From Enterobacterales bacterium CwR94 (lineage in GTDB: Bacteria > Pseudomonadota > Gammaproteobacteria > Enterobacterales > Enterobacteriaceae), in assembly GCA_002837195.1 (NCBI GenBank), contig KZ478059.1, forward strand, positions 310,001 to 374,000: 64,000 nt of DNA, written 5' to 3'. This document shows positions 52,274-60,641 of this stretch, piece after piece. Numbering within the stretch: position 1 is the first letter of the stretch; each line of letters starts with the position of its first letter. A program made the translations under genes and the position numbers. The notes below the pieces were generated by a model. That model ran no database searches and was not told the origin of the DNA. It saw only the letters and a list, made by a program, of their open reading frames with translations.

Positions 52274-53209
52274 TTACTGATCTTGAGACCAGGTGGCGGT
52301 AGAGACATCGATTTTGACCGGCAACAGACCGACGCGGGTAAAGGTATCGGCAAGCTGTTGTTGTTCAGCAAAGACGGCTTTAGACATACGTGAAGCACCA
52401 TAGGGCAAACGCGCCAGCGCTTTCTCCCAGATAGCGGCATCTAAGCCGGTGGACGTGGAGAGAATGGCTGCCGCCTCTGGATGATGGGTATTTGCCCACT
52501 CACTCAGCTCGGCTAATTCTGTCAACACGGCTTCAGCGGTGTCAGGATGCTGTTGGGCAAATTTACGGCTGGCGAGATAAAAGGTGTAATGGGGGACCAG
52601 GCCTTCCGCATTTTTAATTTGTCGCGCGTTGGCATGGGTTTCGACTTCGGCCAGGAACGGATCCCAAATCACCCAGGCATCAACGGCACCGCGCTGGAAT
52701 GCGGCGCGTGCATCGCTGGGCGGTAAATAAACAGGGGTAATGTCTTTATAGGTCAGACCCGCCTGTTCCAGCGCCGCGACCAGCAGATAGTTCACATCAG
52801 AGCCTTTGTTTAAAGCCACGCGCTTGCCCTTCAAATCCGCCACTGTCTTAATGGCAGAGTGTTCGGGCACCACAATCGCTTCTGTCTTCGGGTTGGCGGG
52901 TGAGTGGCCGAGATACACCAGATCCGCCTGAGCAGCCTGAGCGAAAGTCGGCGGCGCATCGCCGGTGGCAGCAAGATCGATGCTACCGACGTTCAGCCCT
53001 TCCAGCATTTGTGGTCCGGCAGGAAATTCAATCCATTTCACGGCGACGCCGGCGGGTTTCAGTTTCTCTTCCAGCGTGCCGCGATATTTCAGCAGGGCAA
53101 AGATATTCGCTTTCTGATAACCAATGTTCAGTGTTTCCGGCGCGGCCAGCGCGCTGGTAGTGAGTAGCGCTGAGGTCAGCGCTGCCGTAATCAAAGTCTT
53201 TAATCGCAT
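52274..53209 (-). CDS. SsuA/TauA-type periplasmic sulfonate-binding protein
   Basis: Periplasmic binding protein for sulfonates or related compounds. 311 residues with a Sec signal peptide (cleavage after LAA or SALA, about 22). The SsuA-like domain has LNIGYQKANIFALLKYRG, EFPAGPQMLEGLNVGSIDLAATGDAPPTFAQAA, GKRVALNKGSDVNYLLVAALEQAGL and DAWVIWDPFLAEVE. It converges on the monooxygenase operon. No ssuB/ssuC-like permease or ATPase is near, so it must work with a remote transporter. Its sequence parallels the C-terminal half of the divergent regulator block by block, suggesting that the regulator arose by capture of a copy. Confidence 0.93.
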   Translation of the reverse strand: MRLKTLITAALTSALLTTSALAAPETLNIGYQKANIFALLKYRGTLEEKLKPAGVAVKWIEFPAGPQMLEGLNVGSIDLAATGDAPPTFAQAAQADLVYLGHSPANPKTEAIVVPEHSAIKTVADLKGKRVALNKGSDVNYLLVAALEQAGLTYKDITPVYLPPSDARAAFQRGAVDAWVIWDPFLAEVETHANARQIKNAEGLVPHYTFYLASRKFAQQHPDTAEAVLTELAELSEWANTHHPEAAAILSTSTGLDAAIWEKALARLPYGASRMSKAVFAEQQQLADTFTRVGLLPVKIDVSTATWSQDQ

Positions 53210-53380
53210 GAATTTCCCTTGTTAAAAAAGTGCAAAACACAGGCCGATATCAGCGGCTGTTTGCTATGGTGCTTAAGGCGTTCGCAAAGAGAAAAGTGTT
53301 TGTTTTTATAAGTTATTCGAAACGAGTAAATGCTTTTTAACGCAATGCTTGCCCAAAAAATCACTATGGGAAAACTGAAG
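53210..53380 (-). promoter_or_regulatory. Upstream region of the binding-protein gene, weak -24/-12 candidate
   Basis: On the minus strand CGGCCTGTGTTTTGC (53246-53232) has GG and GC ten bases apart. The start point would then fall about 11 bases before the ATG, inside the ribosome site, so this is doubtful. No copy of the TGTGTCA palindrome is seen here. AAGG at 53220-53217 is the ribosome site. Confidence 0.3.
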
Positions 53381-53405
53381 AAAAAAAGGCCCGCAGAGAG
53401 GGGCC
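53381..53405 (-). terminator. Terminator of the yciG/DUF892 operon
   Basis: On the minus strand GGCCC-CTCTCTGC-GGGCC followed by seven T, 22 bases past the last stop. Confidence 0.75.
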
Positions 53406-53426
53406 AAAGGGGAAAACGCAGTGTGG

Positions 53427-53936
53427 TTAATGCAGGCGTGAGGTTGTTGGTGGCGGGTGAGACGCCAGCAAATTGCTGGTCATTTCCGGCATATGCATCA
53501 GCGCCCATCCCGCCATTTTCAAATCTTGTCGGATAAAGCCATTGAGCAAATGCATGCCCTCACGATCGCCCATGCATTCTGCCGCCGACTGCACTGTCGT
53601 CAGGCAGCCAATCTCATAGTTCTCTAACAGATAGCAGCCCAAAAAATGCTGCGCAGGCGCGGGTGCCATGATCAAACTATCAATCCCCTCGATGTTAGGC
53701 TGGAAAAGGGGCGTTGATCTATTTTGCGCGCTGGACCCACTGACATTGTTGTGTTGCATAAATCTTTCAAGATTAACAATGTTATCCTGTGTTTCCTCGG
53801 CATGAACGAGCACATGCAACTGTAGGGCGGGCCACGGCTGCAGGTGATGAATAAACGCCTGCAACAGGCTGTCCGAGTGCTTCTCAAGCGCATAAACGGC
53901 GCGGATCCAGCTATGATATTGCGCTTCCTGATCCAT
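53427..53936 (-). CDS. DUF892 (YciE/YciF-like) ferritin-fold stress protein
   Basis: 169 residues, mostly helical. It has the family's spaced helices: HSWIRAVYALEKHSDSLLQAF, then HAEETQDNIVNLERFM, then HFLGCYLLENYEIGCLTT with the conserved Tyr-Glu, then a final amphipathic helix. E. coli YciE and YciF are ferritin-like stress proteins of unknown activity in an operon with yciG; here the same partner lies 40 bases upstream. The sequence is divergent, so the assignment rests on the pattern and the operon context. AAGGA precedes the ATG. Confidence 0.75.
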   Translation of the reverse strand: MDQEAQYHSWIRAVYALEKHSDSLLQAFIHHLQPWPALQLHVLVHAEETQDNIVNLERFMQHNNVSGSSAQNRSTPLFQPNIEGIDSLIMAPAPAQHFLGCYLLENYEIGCLTTVQSAAECMGDREGMHLLNGFIRQDLKMAGWALMHMPEMTSNLLASHPPPTTSRLH

Positions 53937-53976
53937 CTTTTTCCTTTAGTACAGGGTGTGGAAAAGGTGAGGGGCA

Positions 53977-54297
53977 CTAAGCATCAGGTTTCTTTTGCTC
54001 CGTGGTGTCTCTTTTACGCTGGCCACCTTTACGGCCCGCTTCAGCAGCGCGCTCAGGATTATTTTTAAAGTTACCGCCGCTGTTCTGCCCGCCTTTCTGG
54101 CCGGCAGCGGCAGCACGCGCCGGATCATTTTTAAAATTACCGCCACTGCTTTGTCCGCCTTTACGGCCCGCTTCTGCTGCGCGCTCTGGGTTGTTTTTAA
54201 AATTACCGCCACTGTTCTGACCTCCCTTTTTGCCAGCCTCTGACGCTTTCTCTTTGTTTTCAGCAAAGTTACCTGAGTCGCGAGATTGCTCAGTCAT
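53977..54297 (-). CDS. yciG: KGG-repeat stress protein, expanded YciG
   Basis: A highly charged, probably disordered 106-residue protein made of Gly-Asn-Phe / Lys-Gly-Gly repeats. It has four AGxKGGQ motifs and three GGNFKNxPxRAA units. E. coli YciG (59 residues) is the short relative, RpoS-linked and needed for stress-related swarming. This version is almost twice as long because of a three-copy 66-bp tandem repeat in the gene. GGAGAATAGG precedes the ATG. First gene of an operon with the DUF892 gene. Confidence 0.88.
   Translation of the reverse strand: MTEQSRDSGNFAENKEKASEAGKKGGQNSGGNFKNNPERAAEAGRKGGQSSGGNFKNDPARAAAAGQKGGQNSGGNFKNNPERAAEAGRKGGQRKRDTTEQKKPDA
54022..54219. repeat. Three tandem 66-bp repeats inside the yciG-like gene
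   Basis: Units 54022-54087, 54088-54153 and 54154-54219 each encode 22 residues of the GGNFKN...KGGQ pattern. Copies 1 and 3 are closest at the DNA level. Being 22 codons long, gain or loss of units keeps the frame. Confidence 0.85.
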
Positions 54298-55219
54298 CCT
54301 ATTCTCCTCTTCATGTTTCTAAATGAAAATAAAACGGGTTGTTCTTTTTTTATTTATTTTTTCTATTAATAATTTTATGGCGCATTACGAGATCACGCAA
54401 ATGATTATAAGAATTTCTAATGCCGTTAATATTGGTTTGAGACAGGGGCTTACTCACGTTATCACGCTCCAAAAACAAAGCCTTTCGTTAGCAAAAATGG
54501 CAACTGGCAATAAGTAATCTTAGTGTGTTGCAGAGTGCATGCAACTTATACCAAACAAATAATTTTGTACAGATGATCGCTATCCTATTGATAATGATCG
54601 ATTTGATTGTGATGATGCCTACGGCGTGGCGTTTTTTTTGATCCAAAAAAGGAATGTATTCTCTTGAGCCTAGAATTGGCGCGGCAAATAGAGATTTCAA
54701 TCTGAATTTTTATTTTCGTCTCGCTTCGCTTGATAAGATGCTTCGCTACGCTTATAAAAAATCCCGTTGGTTGTGTTAATTTTTTTTCGAGAGCGCTTTT
54801 TTTTCTTACACTGATCAGATTTTCACCAGATAATGCGTGCTGTTCCGAGCGTTTACTGTTGGATGCAACATCGTTGTAAACGTTCTCTTTTTACGCAAAG
54901 AATATAAAACAGTATGAAATAGTAATTTCTTTCTCATCGTAATAGCGCATTATTTTAAATTCGCGAGTTGTAAAATAGAGGTTAATAATTAGCGGGGCTT
55001 TTCGCACAATATTTTTTAATTACCGCCCTCTGAATGCTGAGTGGTAATTAAAGCAAGCTGTGTGCACACCTGTGCGTTGTCGAAGCGCCGTTGACGGCAA
55101 TGTACGAAGAGAATGTACGAAGAGGTTGAGGGGACGTTGGCAGACTCACACAGGAAGATCAGGCGGCGTAACAGAATACAAAGGCAAAAGAGACGAAAGA
55201 GGGGGGATTAACAGGATGA
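54298..55219. other. AT-rich interval without supported genes
   Basis: About 0.9 kb between the yciG-like gene and the tRNA cluster. Base composition is clearly more AT-rich than the rest of the window. Short open frames (for example 54323-54517) have no ribosome site or family resemblance. Visible items: inverted repeat TTTAATTACC / GGTAATTAAA at 55015-55024 and 55043-55052, and a 13-bp tandem duplication at 55099-55124. It lies on the 3' side of tRNA genes, a common integration position, but no integrase or att duplication is seen. Confidence 0.6.
55099..55124. repeat. 13-bp tandem duplication (AATGTACGAAGAG twice)
   Basis: Two exact adjacent copies, 55099-55111 and 55112-55124, about 100 bases downstream of the last tRNA-Val gene. 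Confidence 0.85.
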
Positions 55220-55296
55220 TGGTGCGTTCTAGAGGACTCGAACCTCCGACCCCCACCATGTCAAGGTGGTGCTCTAACCAACTGAGCTAAGAACGC
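55220..55296 (-). tRNA. tRNA-Val (GAC), third gene in the transcript
   Basis: 77 nt including encoded CCA. The 7-bp acceptor stem starts GCGTTCT. The anticodon stem-loop CCACC-TTGACAT-GGTGG carries anticodon GAC; T-loop TTCGAGT. Sequence is identical to the copy at 55404-55480. Confidence 0.97.
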
Positions 55297-55322
55297 AAAG
55301 CACTACGCGATAAAGCAAGAAA

Positions 55323-55399
55323 TGGTGCGTCCGAGTGGACTCGAACCACCGACCCCCACCATGTCAAGGTGGTGCTCTAACCAACTGAGCTACGGACGC
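55323..55399 (-). tRNA. tRNA-Val (GAC), second gene in the transcript
   Basis: 77 nt with encoded CCA, anticodon GAC. The acceptor (GCGTCCG / CGGACGC) and T-stem differ from both flanking copies by compensated changes. It resembles E. coli valW. Confidence 0.97.
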
Positions 55400-55403
55400 A
55401 CAA

Positions 55404-55480
55404 TGGTGCGTTCTAGAGGACTCGAACCTCCGACCCCCACCATGTCAAGGTGGTGCTCTAACCAACTGAGCTAAGAACGC
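55404..55480 (-). tRNA. tRNA-Val (GAC), first gene in the transcript
   Basis: 77 nt with encoded CCA, anticodon GAC, identical to 55220-55296. Only 4 bases separate it from the second gene. Confidence 0.97.
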
Positions 55481-55503
55481 ACTGGGTTGCTGCAGTGACA
55501 GCG

Positions 55504-55539
55504 GGGACGAATATTAGCGGCAGGCTTCACGGCTGGCAA
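55504..55539 (-). promoter_or_regulatory. Promoter of the tRNA-Val operon
   Basis: Minus strand: -35 TTGCCA (55539-55534), exactly 17 bases, -10 TAATAT (55516-55511). A GC-rich discriminator (CGTCCCCG) precedes the expected start, typical of stringently controlled stable-RNA promoters. Confidence 0.85.
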
Positions 55540-55627
55540 GCAGAAACACACAATTTTGTGCTCAACCGCTGACGGAGTGTGCGGGCTGGCGAAAAAACAG
55601 ACTCACCCGCCCGCAAAGTGATGATAA

Positions 55628-57001
55628 TTAATGCGCAGCGCGCTGTAAAATGACGTCTGCAGGCAGTCGCTGTAAACGTCGTATCCGCCAGATCATCATC
55701 ACCGCAGCCGACGTCAGACCAATAATAAATCCGGTCCAGAATCCGGCAGGGCCCATGGCTGGAACCAGCCAGTCGGTGAGTCCAAGGATATAACCGCTCG
55801 GTAATCCCAATACCCAATAAGCGATAAAGGTGATAAAGAAAATTGAGCGCGTATCTTTATAGCCCCGTAGCACACCACTGCCAATCACCTGTACCGAATC
55901 ACTGAGCTGATAAATAGCCGCTAACATCATTAACTGCGCGGCAAGTGCCACAACCGCCGGGCTGTCGTTGTATAACAGCGCAATGTGTTCGCGGAAGACA
56001 ACGGTGAACACCGCTGTGCAACAGGCCAGCATGATACCTACACCTTGCGCAGTCCAGGCCGCCACTCGCGCGGCATCAGCGGAGCCTTCACCCAGTCGGT
56101 AGCCGACACGGATAGTGGCGGCGACGCCAAGCGACAACGGTAATACGAACATCAGGGAGCTGAAATTCAGTGCAATTTGGTGGCCCGCGACGTTAACAAT
56201 ACCCAGCGGGGACACCAGCAGTGCAACAACCGCAAACAGCGTGACTTCAAAGAACAGCGCAAGGGCCACCGGTAAGCCCAGCGTAAACAAGCGCCACATG
56301 GCTTTTTTATCCGGTGCGCTAAACCCTGCATGATGACGCACATCGCGCAGGTTGCCTGCACGTCGTGTCCAGGCGCGCATCAACAGAAACATCACCCAGT
56401 ACACGGAGGCGGTGGCGACACCGCACCCGACGCCCCCTAAAGCGGGCATGCCTAATTTGCCGTGAATAAAGACATAGTTAACCGGAATATTCACCAGCAG
56501 GCCGATAAAACCAACCACCATGCCGGGTTTGGTCTTCGATAAGCCTTCGCATTGGCTACGCAGTACCTGGAAGAACAAGTAGCCAGGCGCACCCCACAGC
56601 AGTGCCTGCAAATAGCGCGTTGCTTTGTCTGCCAGAGCCGGATCGATGTTATGCATCGAACCAATCAGCAACCCGGCATTGTGCAGCAGTACCATAATCA
56701 CAATCGATACGATGCCCGCCAGCCAAAATGCCTGGCGCACCTGGTGTGCGACGCGGTCACGGCGTCCTGAACCGTTTAATTGCGCGACGACAGGCGTCAA
56801 CGCCATAAGTAACCCATGCCCAAATAAAATGGCGGGGAGCCAAATGGAGGTACCGACAGCCACGGCGGCCATATCCGTGGCGCTCACAGCACCGGCCATT
56901 ATCGTGTCAACAAAGCCCATTGAGGTTTGCGCGACCTGGGCGAGGATCACCGGGATCGCGAGAGCAAGCAGTTGACGCGCTTCTGTCACATACTTCTGCA
57001 C
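55628..57001 (-). CDS. mdtK: Multidrug and toxin extrusion (MATE) pump MdtK
   Basis: Sodium-coupled exporter of fluoroquinolones and other cations (NorM/YdhE). GTG at 57001 is chosen as start (AAGGTG 5 bases upstream). It gives 457 residues starting (M)[32 protein letters not shown], the E. coli length and start. Twelve helices in two bundles are visible; [19 protein letters not shown] and [12 protein letters not shown] are family-typical. Divergent from ribE. Confidence 0.96.
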   Translation of the reverse strand: MQKYVTEARQLLALAIPVILAQVAQTSMGFVDTIMAGAVSATDMAAVAVGTSIWLPAILFGHGLLMALTPVVAQLNGSGRRDRVAHQVRQAFWLAGIVSIVIMVLLHNAGLLIGSMHNIDPALADKATRYLQALLWGAPGYLFFQVLRSQCEGLSKTKPGMVVGFIGLLVNIPVNYVFIHGKLGMPALGGVGCGVATASVYWVMFLLMRAWTRRAGNLRDVRHHAGFSAPDKKAMWRLFTLGLPVALALFFEVTLFAVVALLVSPLGIVNVAGHQIALNFSSLMFVLPLSLGVAATIRVGYRLGEGSADAARVAAWTAQGVGIMLACCTAVFTVVFREHIALLYNDSPAVVALAAQLMMLAAIYQLSDSVQVIGSGVLRGYKDTRSIFFITFIAYWVLGLPSGYILGLTDWLVPAMGPAGFWTGFIIGLTSAAVMMIWRIRRLQRLPADVILQRAAH

Positions 57002-57236
57002 GTAAACACCTTTTTTCATTATGTTAGTAAGACGAGATGACATCCGCAGGAAAGAACGGGCTTCATGCCCGTTTGCAGGAGAAATCGCCAGTCAGTGTAT
57101 CCTGAGTGGCGAATGAAGCCAATAAGTAGACAGGATGAGTTGCACGCTGCTAAACCATTGCACGCTGCGTGCTCTACCCTCAGCGCAGGCTCGGTACCCT
57201 GTGCTATGATGGCTGGAAATTGAAGGAGATAGCCTT

Positions 57237-57899
57237 ATGTTTACCGGAATCGTGCAAGCCACAGCAGAAGTGTTGACCATTGAAGAAAAAGCAAATTTCA
57301 GAACCCATACCATCAAGATGCCTGAGGCGTTGTTAGCGGGACTCGAACTGGGTGCCTCTGTTGCTCACAACGGCTGTTGCCTGACGGTGACGGCAGTTGA
57401 GGGCGATCGCGTTAGCTTTGATTTAATCAAAGAGACCTTGCGCATTACTAATTTGGGCGATATTCAAGTCGGCGATCAGGTCAATATTGAGCGGGCGGCA
57501 AAATTCAGCGATGAAATTGGCGGGCATCTGATGTCCGGTCATATTATGACCACGGCAGAAATTGTCAAAATCATTCAATCGGAGAATAACCGGGAAATTT
57601 GGTTTAAGCCGCTCGATCAGACGCAAATGAAATACATTTTACACAAAGGATTTGTCGGCATTGATGGTATTAGCCTGACGGTGGGCGATGTGACCAAAAG
57701 CAAATTTTGTGTGCATCTGATCCCTGAAACCCTGGCGCGTACCACCCTGGGCACCAAAAAATTCGGACAGCGCGTGAATATCGAAATCGACCCTCACACG
57801 CAGGCGATTGTTGAAACCGTTGAGCGTGTGTTAGCACAGCGTGAAGCCAGCGTATTGGCCGCAGCGGCACAAGAGCTCGCGAAAGACAGCGATAGCTAA
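57237..57899 (+). CDS. ribE: Riboflavin synthase alpha subunit
   Basis: Dismutates two 6,7-dimethyl-8-ribityllumazines to riboflavin (E. coli name ribC). 220 residues in two lumazine-binding repeats: [12 protein letters not shown]...[13 protein letters not shown] and [10 protein letters not shown]...[20 protein letters not shown] precedes the ATG. No FMN riboswitch was recognised in the 235-base gap to mdtK. Confidence 0.97.
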   Translation: MFTGIVQATAEVLTIEEKANFRTHTIKMPEALLAGLELGASVAHNGCCLTVTAVEGDRVSFDLIKETLRITNLGDIQVGDQVNIERAAKFSDEIGGHLMSGHIMTTAEIVKIIQSENNREIWFKPLDQTQMKYILHKGFVGIDGISLTVGDVTKSKFCVHLIPETLARTTLGTKKFGQRVNIEIDPHTQAIVETVERVLAQREASVLAAAAQELAKDSDS

Positions 57900-57904
57900 C
57901 GCTG

Positions 57905-57930
57905 AAAAGGGCAGCTAAATAACGCTGCCC
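57905..57930 (-). terminator. Terminator of cfa
   Basis: Minus strand GGGCAGC-GTTATTTA-GCTGCCC followed by TTTT, 8 bases past the cfa stop. Confidence 0.75.
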
Positions 57931-57937
57931 GTCTAAG

Positions 57938-59089
57938 TTATTCGTGAGGCACCCGTAACCCTCCCTCCTTGCCACGACTGAACACCACTTGCCACAGTTG
58001 AATTTCCCGTGCCCGGAATGCCCCCGCGCAGGCGTGCAGATAGTAGCTAAACATGCGGCGGAAACGGTCTGAATAGTGACTGGCTATCTCCGGCCACACC
58101 GTATGAAACCGTGTGTGCCACGCCATTAATGTGGTGTCGTAATCCGCGCCAAAGTTGTGCCAATCCTCCATTACAAAATGGGGCTCACTGGCATTCGCAA
58201 TGTGTTTCACGGACGGCAAACAGCCATTGGGGAAGATGTATTTGTTGATCCAGGCATCAATCTTCTCATCGGTCTTATTGGTGCCGATGGTATGCAGCAA
58301 GAACAGACCATCGGATTTCAGGTTGCGATCCACCACGTTGAAATAGGTTTCGTAGTTTTTAGGGCCAACATGCTCAAACATGCCGACGGAGACAATGCGG
58401 TCAAATTGCGCATTCAGATCGCGGTAATCCTGCAATAAGATCGTGACATCCAGGCCGGCTACCCGTTGCTGTGCCAGCTTCTGTTGTTCAGCAGAAATGG
58501 TCACGCCGGTCACGTGTACGCCGTAATGCCGTGCGGCATATTCCGCCAGACCGCCCCATCCGCAACCAATATCCAGCAAATGCATACCCGGTGTGAGCTG
58601 CAACTTTTCACAAATCATGTGCAGCTTATGTTGCTGGGCCTGTTCCAGACTTTGCGCGTCTTTCCAGTATCCACAGGAATATTGCATATGGGTGTCAAGC
58701 ATGCGGCTAAACAGATCGTTACCCAGATCGTAGTGCTCTTTGCCTACAATCCAGGCACGACGTTTTGATTGCAAATTGGTGAGTCGGGAGACGGCAACGC
58801 GCAGTGTGTCGCGTAAGTGGTGGGGCAGTTGCTCCTGAACGTGATGTTTCAGTACGTGATGGAAGAAGGTGTCTAGCTGTTCGCATTCCCACCAGCCATC
58901 CATATAGCTTTCGCCGAGGCCGAGCGATCCTTCCTGTATGACGCGTTTAAAAAAGTCAGGGTTTTTGACCTGTATATCCCACGGGCGGGTGCCATTGATC
59001 ACGACATCTGCACTCGCCAGCATCTCCTGCGCAATGCGATACCACTGATTATCGGTCAGGCCTATATCTTCTACACACGATGAACTCAT
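57938..59089 (-). CDS. cfa: Cyclopropane-fatty-acyl-phospholipid synthase
   Basis: Uses S-adenosylmethionine to cyclopropanate unsaturated acyl chains of membrane phospholipids on entry to stationary phase or acid stress. 383 residues: N-terminal lipid-binding domain (1-110), SAM motif LLDIGCGWGG (171-180), bicarbonate-site Cys139 in QYSCGYW, and VGMFEHVGPKNYETYF. Matches E. coli Cfa (382). Confidence 0.97.
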   Translation of the reverse strand: MSSSCVEDIGLTDNQWYRIAQEMLASADVVINGTRPWDIQVKNPDFFKRVIQEGSLGLGESYMDGWWECEQLDTFFHHVLKHHVQEQLPHHLRDTLRVAVSRLTNLQSKRRAWIVGKEHYDLGNDLFSRMLDTHMQYSCGYWKDAQSLEQAQQHKLHMICEKLQLTPGMHLLDIGCGWGGLAEYAARHYGVHVTGVTISAEQQKLAQQRVAGLDVTILLQDYRDLNAQFDRIVSVGMFEHVGPKNYETYFNVVDRNLKSDGLFLLHTIGTNKTDEKIDAWINKYIFPNGCLPSVKHIANASEPHFVMEDWHNFGADYDTTLMAWHTRFHTVWPEIASHYSDRFRRMFSYYLHACAGAFRAREIQLWQVVFSRGKEGGLRVPHE

Positions 59090-59346
59090 AGTTTCTCCAT
59101 CACGCTGTCACCTGGACTTGAAAAAAGAATAGCCGACTTTCTCAAGTTGGTGAGAAAACCCACGGAAACGCCGTGTCCTGGATAGTGTTAACAGAGGTAT
59201 GAAAGCTAAAAACAACCGATCGATGCGCTGCCCGCAAGGTGCGCAATGTCAGTAATTGTAAAGGAAATGTTGTTTTTTGTAGCCTGCCACCAGTATAGGA
59301 GCGTGGCAGGCGTAATTCAATGCATGATAGTTAGTGCGCTAAGCAA
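59090..59346 (-). other. cfa upstream region / punC downstream region
   Basis: 257 bases without a gene. A hairpin GCCTGCCAC ... GTGGCAGGC (59282-59290 / 59303-59311) lies past the punC stop but lacks a U-tract. In E. coli the cfa leader is long and targeted by sRNAs; the corresponding pairing sites could not be identified by eye. Confidence 0.45.
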
Positions 59347-60528
59347 TTAGTGCTCTGCGGCAGGCTGTGTCACAGGTTGTGACGCCGTGCGCTGAAAGTA
59401 GTAGCCTGCGAGGGCCAAAAACGCAGTCAGCAACATGACAGACGTGGTTGCCACCAACGCAAAATGAATCAAAGCAGAGACTAAAGCGCTGGCAACAAAG
59501 CATAAGCCCAGTTGCAGGGTATTTTGCAGCGCTGCGGCTTTGCCGGTCGCCTGAGGGAAAGGCAGTAGCGCGTTTGACACCACAATCGGATAAATGGCGC
59601 CATTCACCAATGCCATGCCACAGAAGGGCACTAATAAGGTCGTTAACGTGGGTTGCGTCAGTATCGACACGGCAAACAGCACCGCTAAGCTCAGCGTATA
59701 GCCCGCAAGCAGCTTCGGCAGCATGGTTTCCCCGTTCGTGCGTTTAAGCAGTGCACGACAGCCGAACCCGCCGATCAGAAAGGCGATAGTCTGCGGGACA
59801 TAGCTTAAGCCAATGTCTGCGGGAGAGAGCCCCAGATTGCCCAGAATAAAAGGCGAACCGGTCAACCAGGCAAAAAAGCCCGCAGAGCAGGCGGCGTAGA
59901 TCAACACATTGCCACTGTATTGCCGGCTGCGTAATAAATCGGTGAAGCGGAAGGGGGATTTGGCACTATTATCCGTCGTTTTCACATTTTTAAGCATCAG
60001 GGTGGCGGCAATCAACGCCAGCGTAATCAGCAGCAGCGCGATAAAAATGGACTGCCAGTTAAAATGCGACAGTAGCCAGGCTCCCAGCAGCGGTGCCAGC
60101 GCCGGTGATAAGGCCACCAGGGGCATAATGGTCGCAAAAATTTTATTGGCTTCTGCGCCACGATAGCGATCAACCACCAGCGCTTGCCAGCTTACGGTTG
60201 CAGAACACACGCCGATCGCCTGTAAGAAACGCAATACCAACATCCAGTGTGCATCGCTGACCCATACCATGCCGAGGCTGGCCAGTGCGAACAGGCTTAA
60301 TCCCATCAGTAACACCGGTTTACGGCCAATTCTGTCTGAAAGCGGGCCCCAAAAAATTTGCGCACAGGCAAATCCGGCCAGAAACAGGCTCAGGCTGGCG
60401 CTGATTAAACTGGCTGACGTATTGAGATCGTGCTGCATCGCACTGAATGCGGGCAGATACATATCCGTGGCAAGAAAGCCCAGCATGCTGAGGCCAGCCA
60501 GATAAACGATAAATCCTTTTGCAGGCAT
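59347..60528 (-). CDS. punC: Purine nucleoside MFS transporter PunC
   Basis: Inner-membrane MFS importer (YdhC), linked in E. coli to adenosine/purine nucleoside uptake. From the ATG at 60528 it has 393 residues, starting [28 protein letters not shown]. Twelve helices; [14 protein letters not shown] loop 2-3 motif, and [25 protein letters not shown]. The longer frame from 60612 runs into the divergent control region. It is controlled by the divergent PunR. Confidence 0.94.
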   Translation of the reverse strand: MPAKGFIVYLAGLSMLGFLATDMYLPAFSAMQHDLNTSASLISASLSLFLAGFACAQIFWGPLSDRIGRKPVLLMGLSLFALASLGMVWVSDAHWMLVLRFLQAIGVCSATVSWQALVVDRYRGAEANKIFATIMPLVALSPALAPLLGAWLLSHFNWQSIFIALLLITLALIAATLMLKNVKTTDNSAKSPFRFTDLLRSRQYSGNVLIYAACSAGFFAWLTGSPFILGNLGLSPADIGLSYVPQTIAFLIGGFGCRALLKRTNGETMLPKLLAGYTLSLAVLFAVSILTQPTLTTLLVPFCGMALVNGAIYPIVVSNALLPFPQATGKAAALQNTLQLGLCFVASALVSALIHFALVATTSVMLLTAFLALAGYYFQRTASQPVTQPAAEH

Positions 60529-60641
60529 ATTTTTATACTCTTTTAGTGATATTTCAGGCGGTGCAGAGTGTAACTGGCTGCAAAGGGGCCTGTGAAACGC
60601 TAATATTTGCAAGTTGCAGTGAAAAAAATTGAAGGCTAATG

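Noticed and set aside
53232..53246. Second sigma-54 promoter for the binding-protein gene
   Set aside because: GG-N10-GC is present, but the predicted start would fall inside the ribosome-binding site; listed only as low confidence.
54323..54517. 64-codon ORF in the AT-rich interval
   Set aside because: No Shine-Dalgarno, no similarity, composition expected of random AT-rich sequence.
55220..55480. Prophage or island attachment site in the tRNA-Val genes
   Set aside because: No integrase gene and no separate copy of a tRNA 3' end was found in the window.
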